Shown: positions 12,254 through 26,269, numbered from the stretch's first letter. The stretch: 64,000 bases of DNA from Dreissena polymorpha (GCF_020536995.1 NC_068356.1:24781809-24845808); one strand, 5' to 3'. The notes: generated by a model from the letters alone, not told the origin. Numbers and translations are program-made.

Positions 12254-15200
12254 TTACAGTCGCGATGTTTCATCAAATTCTGGCGGCCATTGTTTCTTGC
12301 CCAATGCAGCAGACACTTTAGTGTCATAGGACTCGTAAGACTGGTTTTCGTAAGGCGGGGGCAGCACCACCGTCTCCCCCTCGAAGTGTGGCTGCTTGTA
12401 TTTGTACCATTTCGCCACAAAGATGAAGGCCACCAGGCTAAGTAAGGAGAGAACGGCTAGCAAGAACAGCATGTACTCCATGTGGCCATCGTTTGCTTCT
12501 TCCGGAAACCAGTCCGAGGATTCTGAAAACATGTAATATAAAGTAATACGCTTAAATGTTTGTATTTGATTGTGAAATATTCATATGCGCAGCCAGTTAA
12601 AGGGGCCTTTTCACATATTTTGGCCTATTTTGAAGTTTGTCATTAAATGCTTTATATTGATAAATGTAAAAATTGGATCTTAAAAGCTCCAGTAAAAAAT
12701 CAAGAATAAAATTTTAAAAAGTAGCCGGTACCAGGGCTCGAACCAGTGACCCCCGGAGTCCTGGAGTAAGTCGGAAGTAAAAACGCATTAGCCCTATCGG
12801 CTATTCCGCCGGTAGTACACAGTTTAAGTATTTTATACATTATATAAGCAATCTTCGTAGTTTCGTAAATTTAAACGACAACATAACTCTCCAAATTATT
12901 CAATCGTTTCGCGTTGCAACGCTTTATAATTTTTAGGTTTTCAAATCGTCAAAAGATACATATAATGGCCATATTGGACTTTAGTAAATTTTCAGTAATA
13001 CTGTTTCATCACATATATAACTAAAACGAAAATTTGCGAATCTGAAACAACTTTTTTCAATTTTTGTCAATTTACCAAACCGTGAAAAGATCCCTTTAAG
13101 CAATCACAAATTACAGATATGGGTAGATAAAATACTGATCGATACCCAATTTATACGCACTAATAATAATGGTGTTAAAGCGAATATAATATACCTGGAC
13201 CCATTAGCTAAAGTCACAACAAACTACTAATGAGACCAGACCAAAAGATGTCTTTATATAGGAAGCAATACGAACACACACGCTGAATTAAGCTTTGGTC
13301 ATAACAGGGTTGCATCGAGATAATGTTGAACTATCGTCAATATTTTTTCGTCGAACGTACGGTTATCGTGCGTATTTCTTGATACGTGCATACCCGTACG
13401 GGCTACGTTCGCACATTTCGTGTTGTTCTTTCCATTGACAACTCAGAGTAGGTATTTCTTTTAGATAATTGTTCAGTAGGGGTACAGCTGGGCCGCATGT
13501 GCACGCATGTTTTGCTCTTAATAGTTTTCCCACTATGTGTCGTTATTGAACATCATGCGTGTTTTTCTCAAAGTATGGACGTTATTATTGTTGGCTTTAA
13601 CGCAATAGCATAGACGACGAACTCGTGAATTCACTGTTTAAATCGCGAGTCGAACGTTCGACAGCCGAATGATTGCACGATTAACTGCATGACTGACGCG
13701 CGGCTGGGGCACGTTAGACGCATATCTCCAGGTAGAGTTTTCGTTCCGTGCTCTCAGGCTCAGCATAATACATTTTTCCAGTTTGATCCAGGTTCCAGTC
13801 AAATCTCTGCGCGCAGATTGGGTAAAGGCACGGCAAAAAAAAAATTTAAAGATCCACTTAAATCGTTTTGAAAATCAACTAACGTGTGTAAATTGTGCAG
13901 TGACCGCTCCTCGGCTTCATGGTGCTCTCGCGAACTATAAAGGTTCATCAAATGCGTGCGTTTTTCTTCCGATCTCAACGTAAATCTTGTCTGCGTATCA
14001 CACAGTTGGTTGTGACAGTGCTTAATAACTTTCTATAATACTCAGGGCATCGTGCGTTAACCGAGACCATCGGCTCGACGCGCATCTGCACCGCGTTTTT
14101 GATTAACCAAACGGCACCTTTATCTGCAGATCGTCCATAAATAATTCAACGACTACCGGTATATGGCAATTACGAGACTGTGAAATACCGGGCACTTTAA
14201 ATGTCGAAGCGCGTATAACGCGCAGTTATCGGACGATGAGCGTAAGTTGTTTGCATGAACTCAACTGGACAGCAGAGATACATTAACAAACCCACACTTA
14301 GCACCATTTTATTTATAGATTTACTGCTTGAAAAGGTCTCATTTACTGCTTTTAGCTTCAATTATACCTCGATATTAATTTACTATTATAACGTTTAAAT
14401 ATTGTCACCAAAATCTCAAAAAATCGTCTTGTTAACAGTATTGCAATAGCCAAGGTAATTATTTTTATGAAACACAAGTCGCACTTTGATCATAATGCAA
14501 CAGACCCACGTTCCTTGCGGCGTACTTGAGGTACCGCTGTGTTTATTGCAAGATAGTCCGTTTAGATTGCGCCATGAAAGATATTCGTACCACTTAAACG
14601 AAGTGCGTCGTGTATGCTTGCAAAACGTTATTTCGAAACAACAAAAATGCACTGCGCTCACAGGTTGATCGCAGGATGTTATCGCGATGGGTTACTGATG
14701 CGCAAGGACTACATTTCTTTTTAAGGCATTAAGATTATATATGTTGCCGTTGGCGAGGAGCGTTGCGATCTAGGTAAAGCTCGACACAATCTTGTTGTGA
14801 CCTTAGCATAAATTAAAAAAAAACGCGAAACAAAACAAGTTTAATACATACCACTGGTACGCCATGACTGCACAATGGTGACAATCAGTGAGGCCACATA
14901 GCTTCCAATCCCTGAGGTCATCAAGAACAATCCCATAATGAGACCTTGCATAAACTCGGGGGCTTGGGTGTAAGCAAATTCCAAACCTGTAAAAGTTCAT
15001 AAGTAGGAATACATGAAATACATAAATGAGTAAAAAATTACATACGGCGGAGCTGACCTTGGACTATAATGCGAACAACAAACGATATATCTGACTCTCG
15101 CAGTAATGTACAATAACGTATTATGTACGATTATCTTTACTGCTTTAACACATGGCGTAACCTGGCAAACGAATACTTGTACTTTGTAAAGAAGAAAAAA

Positions 15201-18200
15201 CATTTTTTTTGTCAACCGATATTTATATATTTTCATTTAATTGAAGTTAATGTCTCCTGACAAACATGCGTGTTTTTCTGTAAATATAAATAACTATCGA
15301 TAAACGTGTACCGGTAATAGTTATTTAAGTTGAGACTGAGTCTCAAGTCATGCATTTATGGAACTCACCAGAAATACTGGCGAACACCTCACTGCCTCCA
15401 ATCAAAGCAAACTCCGGAACCTGTGCGAACATGGAGATTTTAGAAGCATTGAATGTTGAGCCCGACAGCTCCTGGGAGATAAAACCGTGGTTTTCCATGT
15501 CTTTCTTTCGTATGATTTCTATAATGCCGGCGTACACCATCGATAACGCAACCAAAAATATGCCAATACCTGAAAATTAATCATAAATTAATATAAAAGT
15601 AGTCGTACGTTCTCGAAATGATCAATTTCAATCGATTAATAGTTTTATATTTGTTAGCAGTTTTAGCTCACTTTAGCATAAAAAAATACCAAGTATAAGT
15701 CATTGGTATATGTCATTGTCTGTCGATCGTGTCACCGTCATTATGGCATTTCTTGCTAACTATTGTAATGTTCACACTCATTATTTTTGATTGATACATG
15801 TATATATTTAATTTTTCAATAATAAACGCCCTTTAATATTTAACCACTTATTTGTTTGAAACTAGCAAGTGATATGATGCGATCCGTACCCATTCTCTGG
15901 AGATGTGTTGGACTTTTGCCGTACTTGGCCAGTGTGGGGTACACGATCCTGTCCATGATGGGAATCATCACCAGAATAATGAGCGTATTGAAGATGTTCA
16001 GAATGGCTGCGGGCAGTTTTGCGCCGTTCACGGTGATGTCCATCCTCTCGCTTTGTAGGAACAAAGACGTACTCATCTTCGGCAAAGAAAACATTGCACT
16101 CATTTTTGCTCCGAAAATATTTATCTAGCAAAACACTTTTTCTATTTCAAACAAACGTTTAGAACTAGCCATCGGTCATTATAAAATGTCAAAAGTTTCA
16201 ACTAAACGTACCATTCTAACAAATACAATATTTGCAATCCATGTTCACATATATATTAATTTGTACCGATAAATAAACCAAGCTGGTATGGTACCTGTGA
16301 GTATACTGCCCAGTAGATAATGACAATTCCGAAGACTGGTAGGACCTTGAGGACGGCTTTCACGCCTTCCACCATCGGATGGTCGTACGAACCACCGTTC
16401 TCTTTCAGTGCGTTGCGCCAGGAAGGGTTCTTGCACTTGTTGATACTCTGACAGCACACCCCACAAGACTGAGCCACAATGCTACCTACAACGAATCATA
16501 GCATCATATAATGTATTTTGGCGTAGCTGTCTAACCTAGCTAGGTTTAGACATAATAAAATAGCCAATCGAATGTTGCAGAAATTTCCCGCCAAAAGACC
16601 CGAATGAATAAATCCCAATATTCCATTGGCTGATATTGAGAGAAATTCTCTAAAATATTTGCATTGTGCAACTCCTTTCGAGATTACTGAGTATAGCGTT
16701 TCCATTGTGTGGTAATCTCCACTTTCTATGACATGTTCATTTTGTTCTTAGACAGTTCCTGTTCACATAGACACATTTTGTTCCAGTCGCAAATACGAGT
16801 AAACGTGTGGGTTTTGGGCGTTTTTCTTAGAATTACTTGGCCGTTTTCATGATCAGTAATTCTCTATATGAAAAATATATATGTATCGTTATAATTATGG
16901 TAAATATAATATAAAAATGCAAGGCTCTACTGACATGCTCAGTATATTGGAAATAGGGTCAAGCAGGAAACTTAACATTTCAATAAAAAAAACTTTTATT
17001 GTAAACTTTATTTATCTCAAAATGTAATTTATTATCAAAAATATTATGTGTTAATACATGTATATTAATATTGGTTTAGAAGTAAATAGTACACATTATG
17101 TAAAAATAAAGATTATTTTCTTAATGTCATCGATTACACAAATTTAAATTAAAAGCCGAAGAAGTTATACCATCTGTTGGTTGGTGGATATATTTTTGTT
17201 TGGCAATCATGAAGATCACGATCGCCAAAAGCATACTGAGAAGGGGAATCAGGAAGCCGTAGTCAAAGCCTACTTCTTGCTGCACGTATGCCACACCTGA
17301 GTAGGCCACCACGGCTCCGGCATTGATAAACCAGTAGAACCTGCAGATCATGTATATGGTGTCTTGTGTACGATTGAGCAACTTCAGGCCACTAATCAAC
17401 AGGGTCTTTAGCGCAGAGCTACCACAGCGCCAATTCAGGAGAACCCCTTCGCTTTATCTTTATGTATTTGCGAAAGCTTTCAAGAAATGATGAAAATAAT
17501 ACAGGACACATACACAGTTTTTAAACAAAAAACAACATCTTAATATTGCGGGTCTTTGCCACTGTTATTTAACAAAATTCTGGGGAGACGCCTGCAAAAT
17601 AGAAATGCTGTGTACTGCTAATGTTAGATTGCTGGCAGTATCTTTTTGATAAATAAATAACTGCACATAAATCTATACGGGCTTTTTAGAAACTTCCGAA
17701 GTATGTTTGGCCTAAGCTTTAAACAAGTACATGCCATCAAGCCCTAACCATTATCAGATGTAAGAACCAATTAACTAAATATATTATATATGTAAATGCT
17801 GTATAAGATACACACTTAAAGACAGACAGACAGTTGTATTGGCGACTACAATCAGTACATAGCAATATAAACATAGCAAATAGTTCATTAAAATAGCAAG
17901 TCAATGGAATTTGCTTGATATTATTTAGTTTACTTGCGGAGAATGTTCTTAACATATTCGATGCGAGTTAAATATTTAAGTCTATGTATTACTGAAACAA
18001 GACGGATATTAGATTTATTAGTACTACAACTATTAAATAACATTTAACCATTCGTATCACCATGACCATGACACAATTAACAACAACAAACTTCAGGAGA
18101 CAATGCATATAGTTTGACCAATAACAGCGGCTCTCAAATGCAGACATACATAACAGACACGTGTGTTAATATATTCTTAAGGTTAGCATCCACCAAAATG

Positions 18201-21200
18201 TGGTGTTATTGGTTCATATTGATTAAGTTGGTTCTAATTGCGAAAAAGATATACTCAGACAGTTCTAGGAGTTCTGATTTGTTAGTATTTTAATAAGCTA
18301 AATGAATTTAATGAAATATTTTATACTTAAATAATTAAATACTGCGTATACAACAGACACATGCTCTACTAAATACATGTAGAAAATCTAACCAGTTGAA
18401 AAACGACTGGACTGCATCGGGGCCTAGATCTTTGATCTGCTCAGCCCCAAATGGACCCACATTGGCTTTGATTCCACCCGTCCCTATGGCAACAAACACC
18501 AGACCCACGAAAAAATAGGTTTTCCTTGTCCCCTTTTATATGAAACGGAAAAGAATAAGTTGTCAGAGAAAAAATGTTTTGGCAAAATGCGTCAATTACA
18601 TGAATCTATAAATTGAATAATTATTTACAAACAAAATGCCATACAACAGTTCCAAGCATAGCCTAAAATGACTAAATTTATTTTAACATTAATTACATCT
18701 TATATCATAATGCGATCTTATAAATAGTTTGAAATAACTGCACTATACGTTAAAACAATTGTCGGTTTTGCATTCTTACTAAGCTCATGTCTTCGTCTCC
18801 TCCAAACCATTTCCTATAGTCTATGGCCGATGCCGGCAGTAGAAACAGGCCTGTAAAATGAACGCGACAGGTAATCAAATGTTCGTTTTTGAATTGTTTT
18901 CATTGTTTATGTGACATCGACTAAAACATCGAAATATTTAAAAAAAGACGGTTTCCGTGAGACTTCATGCATTTAACTTCGTGTGCAAATCCACGCAGTT
19001 GCAATTGCTGGTGCACAAAGGATATTTTCGACAATATTTTAACGGAATTGCAGTTGTACATATAACTCTATACAAGTCCATATTTCATCGATCTCTTCGA
19101 TATTTGCATATACATTTACACTGATGATACTGTTAGGCTTTGTCGACGGACAAGTAAATAATACAAGACTTTTGTCAATTATTTTTTAACTCGGCAACGT
19201 AAATTTCGCTAGTTGCATTGCAGAAATTACAATCTGCTATTGAGTCTTCTAGTTTTAATACTCGATTTGTTAGTCCTAAAACATATATTACCAAGTATAT
19301 AGATCAGTCCAGCCCCAAGAATGGTGTTGTATTTGCCAGCGAAAGAATCAGCGATAATTCCTCCCACCACGGGAATGCACATTACCGTCCCTGAAGTGGT
19401 AACAGAGTTCCGATCACAAATAATGTAAGACTTTTACCGAGTATATAGATCAGCCCTGCTCCCAGAATGGTGTTGTATTTTCCAGCCAAAGAATCGGCCA
19501 CGATTCCGCCTACCACGGGGATGATGTACACCGTCCTTATAAATCAAATTTATGATTAAGCCATAGATATGGGTTTGCTGTCGTTTGTGCATGTATGAAG
19601 ATGTGTTCCTGTATATTGTATCTGAAAGCGTTCCGTTGATATGGTATCGCATTAATTAGATAACTACTAGTATGTATTGTATTTATTTCAACTTCTGTTT
19701 TAATGGAATACGACCATATTTGATGCACATTTGTCGTGCAATAGAGCCACGTTGTTCTACTAGTCAGAGAGACATAAAATAGATTATTTCAATTCAAATC
19801 GAAGCTGCAAATGATTATTTGGGTCGATTCTGATATAGAAATATGTACAATTGTGTAACGACAAAAAACTACGATAGCACACACGTTTTATTCAATACAA
19901 TTTATTTATGCTTCATCGAGCAGCGACACAATATAATGTATAACACAGGCAAATGTGACTACTGTCCTTTGATAAAGCAAATGTTAGCTTGGCAATGTAA
20001 GTATTTGTGTCACACTCATCTAGATTTATCAACGCCTGTTATCTTCGTATGTCAGCTTTAATGTTTTTTTCCTTCATTTTATAGACCAAAGTATGAAATG
20101 CAGGTACAGAAACATGCAAGCATATTGGTAAACGCAAACTGTACACGCTCTTTTAATTGTGTTCTTAATTGGTTACCTATTTATAAACCTGTCCTCTGTC
20201 CCTTTATGTATGCTTATCACAAGCGCACGAGTTAAACATGTGTTAATATATTTACAGACAAATAAATATTGTGAAGTTTAAATTTACCTCAATTTCATCG
20301 TTTAATCTTTCATGGATAAGATTGTCAACAATCATTTAATGGCAGTTCACTACATTATCTTCATGTTTTGTTCTTGATAAATGAAGTATGATTTTGGTAT
20401 CATTATGATGTTAACATTATCATCTGATGAACTTTAGAAATGAGCGTTATCAATTTAATATGTTGTCCAACATGCATCCTGCATACGACAAACACGGCTG
20501 TATTCCGCTGTTTCTGCTCGAAAATAATAACAACAGTAATACTAATAATACTCAAACTTACTCGTGTTTTATTTCTGGGCACATGAATTTCAATTGAAGA
20601 ATATTTAAAATGTACTTCAATAAGCACAATTGATATTGGTTACCAAACTTTTCGTTATTACGTTAAAAACATGTATACAAATAACTAGTATATTTCGAAA
20701 ACTCACACGGAAAGAGATGCATCATAATGTCGTGATGTACAATATTAATACGCAGAGCTATTTGCATATAGCTTCATGACAAAACCGTATAATTAAATAG
20801 ATTCATTGATATGTATGCAAATCATGACACAACGCAAAAAAGTAAGTAGAATTTAATGAAATATTTACATCTACCCCTGGTGGTTTGCCAGAATCACGAC
20901 AATCAATACAATTTAAAAAATGTACTTACCTGAAAAAACGAGCGTGATGACCGAAGCACTGTCGCTGGAAATCTTGAGCTTGTCGGTGCAGAACAGCACC
21001 ATGTTGGCCACCACGCTATAGTACGTGAGTCGCTCGCATAGTTCCGTCACCAGTATGCTGCACACAGTGAACAGTCTGCGACCTGTGATCCTCGCCGTCT
21101 GCTTTGGCCTGGCCTCCTCCAGGTCGGTTTCCTTTGTCATTGCTGGGGTTCTAGGCCTGGTCCGACGGTGGTCCTCTGGTGCGTTCAGCAAGGGTTGGGA

Positions 21201-21242
21201 CTCAAAACTGGTATCGCCGAAATCTTCATTGTCGCTATTAGT
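12254..21242 (-). CDS. SLC15A4: SLC15A4 (PHT1)-like proton-coupled peptide/histidine transporter
   Basis: Ten coding exons, in transcript order: 21242-20930, 19390-19292, 18850-18780, 18532-18393, 17340-17171, 16485-16295, 16076-15890, 15569-15369, 14986-14852 and 12522-12254 (stop 12254-12256). All phases match and they give about 591 residues, near the usual POT length. Family marks include LVTELCERLTYYSVVANMVL in the first helix, PVVGGIIADSFAGKYNTILG, the strongly POT-like GTGGIKANVGPFGAEQI, FFNWFYWFINAG, IYWAVYSQ and LFLMTSGIGSYVASLI. The N-terminus has an acidic dileucine, ESQPLL, typical of lysosomal sorting. Known SLC15A4 proteins move histidine and small peptides out of lysosomes with protons. 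The first listed exon follows an acceptor-like AG and has no in-frame ATG near its start, so a short upstream exon probably carries the initiator. Assignment to A4 over A3 is inference. Confidence 0.9.
12597..13099 (-). mobile_element. TTAA-flanked inverted-repeat element with tRNA-like core (copy 1)
   Basis: The element lies in the last intron of the SLC15A4-like gene. TTAA stands at both ends (12597-12600 and 13096-13099). The ends are inverted repeats, AGGGGCCTTTTCACA on the left and AGGGATCTTTTCACG on the right read in reverse. At 12724-12812, on the minus strand, is a tRNA-like segment with a B box (GGTTCGAGCC) and an A-box-like stretch (TAGCCGATAGGG). The whole is about 500 bp and has no ORF. 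It combines DNA-transposon ends with a SINE-like promoter. Confidence 0.8.
19438..19535 (-). pseudogene. Duplicate of SLC15A4-like exon 2 (out of phase)
   Basis: This segment encodes YIIPVVGGIVADSLAGKYN and then TILGAGLIYILG, against CIPVVGGIIADSFAGKYN and TILGAGLIYILG in the exon at 19292-19390. There are four amino-acid changes in 33 against about ten silent ones, and no stop. That pattern suggests it was once under selection. It lies 5' of the other copy on the transcript, with only 47 bases between them. Its donor (gtaaaa) is usable and in phase. Its acceptor region reads ATAAGGACGG where the other copy has TTCAGGGACGG, so splicing at the available AG gives a 98-base exon out of phase with exon 1. 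It may be a decaying tandem exon, or it may use an unseen upstream exon. Confidence 0.7.
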
Positions 21243-22339
21243 CTTCAAATAAGAAAGGTCAACAAAACGAAGATAAAGGATTTATCAGCCTGGAGTCGCA
21301 GGAATGTGTCTTAAACAACCCTTGAAATAATGGTGTCTTGCTTTAAAGTGTAGGTAGAGGAGGTTATCATTTAGATTATTTACATCACGTGTATTCAAGT
21401 TAAATCGTCTAATCAGTTGGATATACCTATTCAAACGATACTAACATCCTTATTATTTCTAGTTTGTATTACAAAACGTATGTCGATGTTTCAAATTTCT
21501 ATATTAAAATCAGAAACGTTAAGAACTCTACTTAAATACAACGCATGTATAGGTACCCTTTGTTGTTTTATATACCATTTCAATTTTATGTGGAATACAT
21601 ACTTTATTTACCACGAATGTAGCCATGACTTAACGAGTTATTGTTTTTATACAAGTTTCTCTTTCCTTTTTATATAAAAATACACCGAAAACTAATAATT
21701 CATAGCAAGTTATTATCTGTTTGATTTCTCTTTTAGCGAGTAGGTCTTCTGATCACAATATCCATACAAATGTTAGGTTCATTTGTATTTTATTAGTTTT
21801 TCTACATTTGCACTATATACAATGTTTATTATATAATCTATACAACTGGTCACACTGCACTATTTATTACCTCTCATATAACTCACCAGCATGTGACCGT
21901 GATGAAGATATCATATAATTTTGCTCGATAATAATCATACTGATGTTTCAAAGATAATACAATTAATAAATGCACAGACACCCGAAAGAAAAAAAAACAG
22001 CAACAGAGAATAGCATTGTTGACCTGATTATGTTTATTAACCACAATATACGTTTAATTGTATACCCATAACATATATAATAATGTATTTAAACAAACTA
22101 ACAAGCTTAAAGGGATCTTTTCACGCTTTGGTAAATTGACAAAATTGAAAAAAGTTGTTTCAGATTCGCAAATTTTCGTTTTAGTTATGATATTTGTGAG
22201 GAAACAGTAATACTGAACATTTACCATGGTCTAATAAAGCCATTATATGCATCTTTTGACGATTTTAAAACCTAAAAACTATAAAGCGTTGCAACGCGAA
22301 ACGATTGAATAATTTGGAAGGTTCTGTTTTTGTCGCTAA

Positions 22340-25300
22340 TATAACGAAAGGATTCGTAGTCGAAATATATGCTTTGCGTTTCTTCACAGCTACAGTATAA
22401 TAACCTCCCTTAGTTTTACATTTGCCACGTTAACAATATTAAATTGTAACTTGTTCTTCATAAAGTAAGTTAATTGTATGGCTAAAAGTAATATATTAAG
22501 CATTTAAAGAGTATTTGATATTTAAGCAATGTTTCTAGTAAAATCCGGCGTATATATTCGGCTAGTTTCTGTGTTAGTGAAGGAGAAATGCTGATCGGTG
22601 ATCTCCGTAGAGTGCGGATGGAATTCGGAAACGTCGGTAGTTTCCGGATCGTGTCTTTCCGTTAGCTAGGTGGCGCTCTGTTTGCCAGTATATAAAAGGC
22701 TTGCAAAAAGGCAAGTTGGGGAGTCTCGGTCAGCAGCTGGAGCGTGCGCGTCGCGACCGAGGCGAGAGTCACCCGCAGAAGATCTTCTCACCTGTACATA
22801 TTTCCTTATAGAGGGAACTTCTGCGGGCGGCTCTGCTAATCCAGCTGAGTCCGCCACCCTCGAGCCGGACGTGTTCTAAACTGCTATGTTCGCTGTCTCC
22901 CCGAAGATACAGCGGTCTCGTCAACCGCTGATACAGGACCTTGAAGACCGGGGGCCCGAGCCACTCTGTTTGCAAGGGTCAAGGAGGTAGTGTGGCTTTC
23001 ACACTATACTTTCCAAGAGAGGGACTGGTACATCGACGGGGGTTCGCTATCTCCAGGATCTTGAAGACCGGGGGCCCGAGCCAATCTGTATGCAAGGGCC
23101 TAGGAGATAGTGTGGCTTTCACACTATACTTTCCAAGAGAGGGACTGGAGAGAGCGGGACAGGGAGCTTACCATTATGGAGGACGTACGGGGTGGACCTG
23201 GTGTTGGCATCAGAACATCGAGGGTGTGGCCCTAGAGAGTGGACCCGGGGCGGCGGTACTCAGTGCGCTCAACGCACTGGGGAAACCGTCTCGGGGTTGA
23301 AGACGACGGCCGGTGACGAGAGTGGCCATAAAGGCAGAGCTGCTTGCTGCACTCCCTCGGAGGAGCTGCGTCCAGACAAGAATTTGTCTTGAGATTGTCT
23401 CCCCTGAAACATCACAGGGGCAGGTCGATACCAAATGTAGTCACGAAGACGCGGGAACGACCTGTAAATAACCTACAACAACACACACGCAAGTTGGGGA
23501 GTCCTCCGGTGTATGCGAGCGGATCAACATCTGAAGAAAATGGACGTTACTCTAAAAGATGCTGCCCGGGCTGCAGAGTTCCTGTTTCTTGGAGAGGGTT
23601 GGAATCTACGGACGTCGTACAAGGCAGTGTCGGAAGCTTCACCTAAGGCCTTGGGGTGACGTGAGCCAGTGTCTTCGCGGAAGCCAGTAGCCTCACGGAG
23701 GCGGTGACATGTAGCTTCACGGAAGCCGGAGGATTCGTGGAAGGAACATCGGCATTGTGAGGCCGCGCACATAGCGCTCGGTGGCGGCCTCAGGAAATCG
23801 GTCGAAGGCATCGATTCCCCTCTTTTGGTCGCATTGTATATATTTAAGGCGACTCAATTACTCTTCATTTTCCAATCATAAGGCAGGTAGCCTGAGAAAA
23901 ATTAGTTTTAATTCATTGTTATTTGTAATCGGCCTTCCGAGGGTTTCGGAAGGCACATCGTCGTTGTGAGGCCGCGCACATAGCGCTCGGCGGCGGCCTC
24001 AGGTAGTCGGCGGCACGCGCTACATATTTGATGGCAGCGGTGGGATAGGGTACAGAAACCTATCGACAGTTCTAACCTGTCAAGCCCAGGCCTCAAAATG
24101 GCTCAAGGTGGTGACGCAAGTCTTCTTGAAGCAATGGAGCGGTTGAAGCGGGAAAATGAAGCCCTCGTTAAAAAGTGTGAAACGTTGACTTTGGAGAAGG
24201 AACTTGATAGATTAGAGCGTGACAAAATCCAGACTCGCTTCTCTACTCCTGGTCTAGAAACAGAGACACCTAAGCCTCAATCAAAGTTATTTATTCCCGG
24301 AGAAAATGTAACAACAAGAAAGAAGACTTCATTGAAGCCTTCAGCTTCAGTGAAGGCAGCTACATATGATGGTCAATCATCGTGGCGAGATTATAGAGCG
24401 CACTTTGAGACGTGCGCTGAGATTAATCAATGGGACTACAACGACAAGGGATTGTATTTGGCAGTGTCGTTGCGTGGCCAAGCGCAAGGGGTATTGGGAA
24501 ACCTTGCACACAATTCCAGAGATTTTGATTCACTGTTGCAAGCCCTAGAAGAACGTTTTGCGCCTCCTGACCAGACGGAACTGTACAGAGTGCAGTTACG
24601 CGATCGCAGGCAAAAAGCATCGGAAACGTTGGGAGAGCTGGGGCAAGACATTCGAAGATTAAACAACCTGGCATACCCCTCTGCACCGGCAGACCTGAAA
24701 GAAACATTGGCCAAAGATCAGTTTCTTGATGCTCTTCAAAGTGCGGACATGAGACTTCGCATCAAACAGGTCCGACCAGTAAGCCTCAATGATGCCATCA
24801 GGCACGCTGTGGAGCTCGAAGCTTTTTATCGTGCAGAAAGAACTAAGCCTGACAGACATGTGTCTGCGGTAGGTACCGATGACGATAATTAAGCCAATGA
24901 AGCAAATGAATGAGCTTCAAAAGATGGTTGACATGCTCAACAAACGGCTTAGTCAGCTCATGGGCACCGCGGAAACCTCACAACCCAGATATGGTTAAAG
25001 GCCAAGCATCATGGAGCGACGGTGTTACACCTGCGGCTGAATGTTTCACTTGAAGAGGAAGTGTCCTGATAATGGGGACTTTGTGTGTTTTTGGTTCAGT
25101 ACGAACCATGTTAAGTAGTGAGTAGATTTTTTTAGGCACTGATGTTGATACATTTATTATCTCAAGAAGACATTCGTTATTGCAATATGTATGTTAGCCC
25201 TTGTTGAAGTTTGCTTGTGTACAGTTTTTGGATTAGTTGTAGTGTTTGATTGTATTAGTTTTGTATATTGGAATCATGAGGGGACTCATGTCAAATCGGA

Positions 25301-26269
25301 GGCGTGGGTAATATAACGAAAGGATTCGTTGTCGAAATATATGCTTTGCGTTTCTTCACAGCTACAGTATAATTACCTCCCTTAGTTTTACATTTGCCAC
25401 GTTAACAATATTAAATTGTAACTTGTTCTTCATAAAGTAAGTTAATTGTATGGCTAAAAGTAATATATTAAGCATTTAAAGAGTATTTGATATTTAAGAA
25501 ATATTTCTAGTAAAATCCGGCGTATATATTCGGCTAGTTTCTGTGTTAGTGAAGGAGAAATGCTGATCGGTGATCTCCGTAGAGTGCGGATGGAATTCGG
25601 AAACGTCGGTAGTTTCCGGATCGTGTCTTTCCGTTAGCTAGGTGGCGCTCTGTTTGCCAGTATATAAAAGGCTTGCAAAAAGGCAAGTTGGGGAGTCCTC
25701 CGGTGTATGCGAGCGGATCAACATCTGAAGAAAAGGGACGTTACTCTAAAAGAACAGTATTCTGGAGCAGTTGGGTATTTACGTTCGCTTCAAGCTTTAA
25801 ACGGTGCTGCCCGGGCTGCAGAGTTCCTGTTTCTTGGAGAGGGTTGGAATCTACGGACGTCGTACAAGGCAGTGTCGGAAGCTTCACCTAAGGCCTTGGG
25901 GTGACGTGAGCCAGTGTCTTCGCGGAAGCCAGTAGCCTCACGGAGGCGGTGACATGTAGCTTCACGGAAGCCGGAGGATTCGTGGAAGGAACATCGGCAT
26001 TGTGAGGCCGCGCACATAGCGCTCGGTGGCGGCCTCAGGAAATCGGTCGAAGGCATCGATTCCCCTCTTTTGGTCGCATTGTATATATTTAAGGCGACTC
26101 AATTACTCTTCATTTTCCAATCATAAGGCAGGTAGCCTGAGAAAAATTAGTTTTAATTCATTGTTATTTGTAATTAGCCTTCCGAGGGTTTCGGAAGGCA
26201 CATCGTCGTTGTGAAGCCGCGCACATAGCGCTCGGTGGCGGCCTCAGGTAGTCGGCGGCACGCGCTACA
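22340..26269 (+). mobile_element. Gag-only LTR retroelement, Ty3/gypsy-like, incomplete
   Basis: Long direct repeats lie at 22340-24024 and 25312-26269, flanked by the 4-bp direct repeat ctaa (22336-22339 and 26270-26273). Both LTRs contain a TATA-like tataaaagg. A primer-binding-site-like TGGCAGCGGTGGG follows the left LTR, and a purine-rich stretch precedes the right one. The only large ORF inside is gag-like, and no pol region is seen, so the element is incomplete and would depend on others to move. The shared LTR sequence differs at few places, which suggests a fairly recent insertion. The left LTR is about 0.7 kb longer than the right and contains a roughly 90-bp block present twice (22941-23150). 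Family assignment rests on the gag-like ORF and general layout. Confidence 0.8.
24098..24892 (+). CDS. Gag-like (capsid) ORF of the LTR element
   Basis: The frame starts at ATG 24098 and encodes 264 residues, with an N-terminal coiled-coil-like stretch (ERLKRENEALVKKCETLTL) and then a helical region containing SSWRDYRAHFETCAE and DSLLQALEERFAPPDQ. This arrangement resembles capsid segments of Ty3/gypsy Gag proteins. Gag forms the particle that holds the element's RNA. It lies just past the left LTR, where gag is expected. It belongs to a fossil element and is not a host gene. Confidence 0.7.
   Translation: MAQGGDASLLEAMERLKRENEALVKKCETLTLEKELDRLERDKIQTRFSTPGLETETPKPQSKLFIPGENVTTRKKTSLKPSASVKAATYDGQSSWRDYRAHFETCAEINQWDYNDKGLYLAVSLRGQAQGVLGNLAHNSRDFDSLLQALEERFAPPDQTELYRVQLRDRRQKASETLGELGQDIRRLNNLAYPSAPADLKETLAKDQFLDALQSADMRLRIKQVRPVSLNDAIRHAVELEAFYRAERTKPDRHVSAVGTDDDN

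Noticed and set aside
23192-23434. ORFs within the left LTR on both strands
   Set aside because: They lie in non-coding LTR sequence and have no family features.
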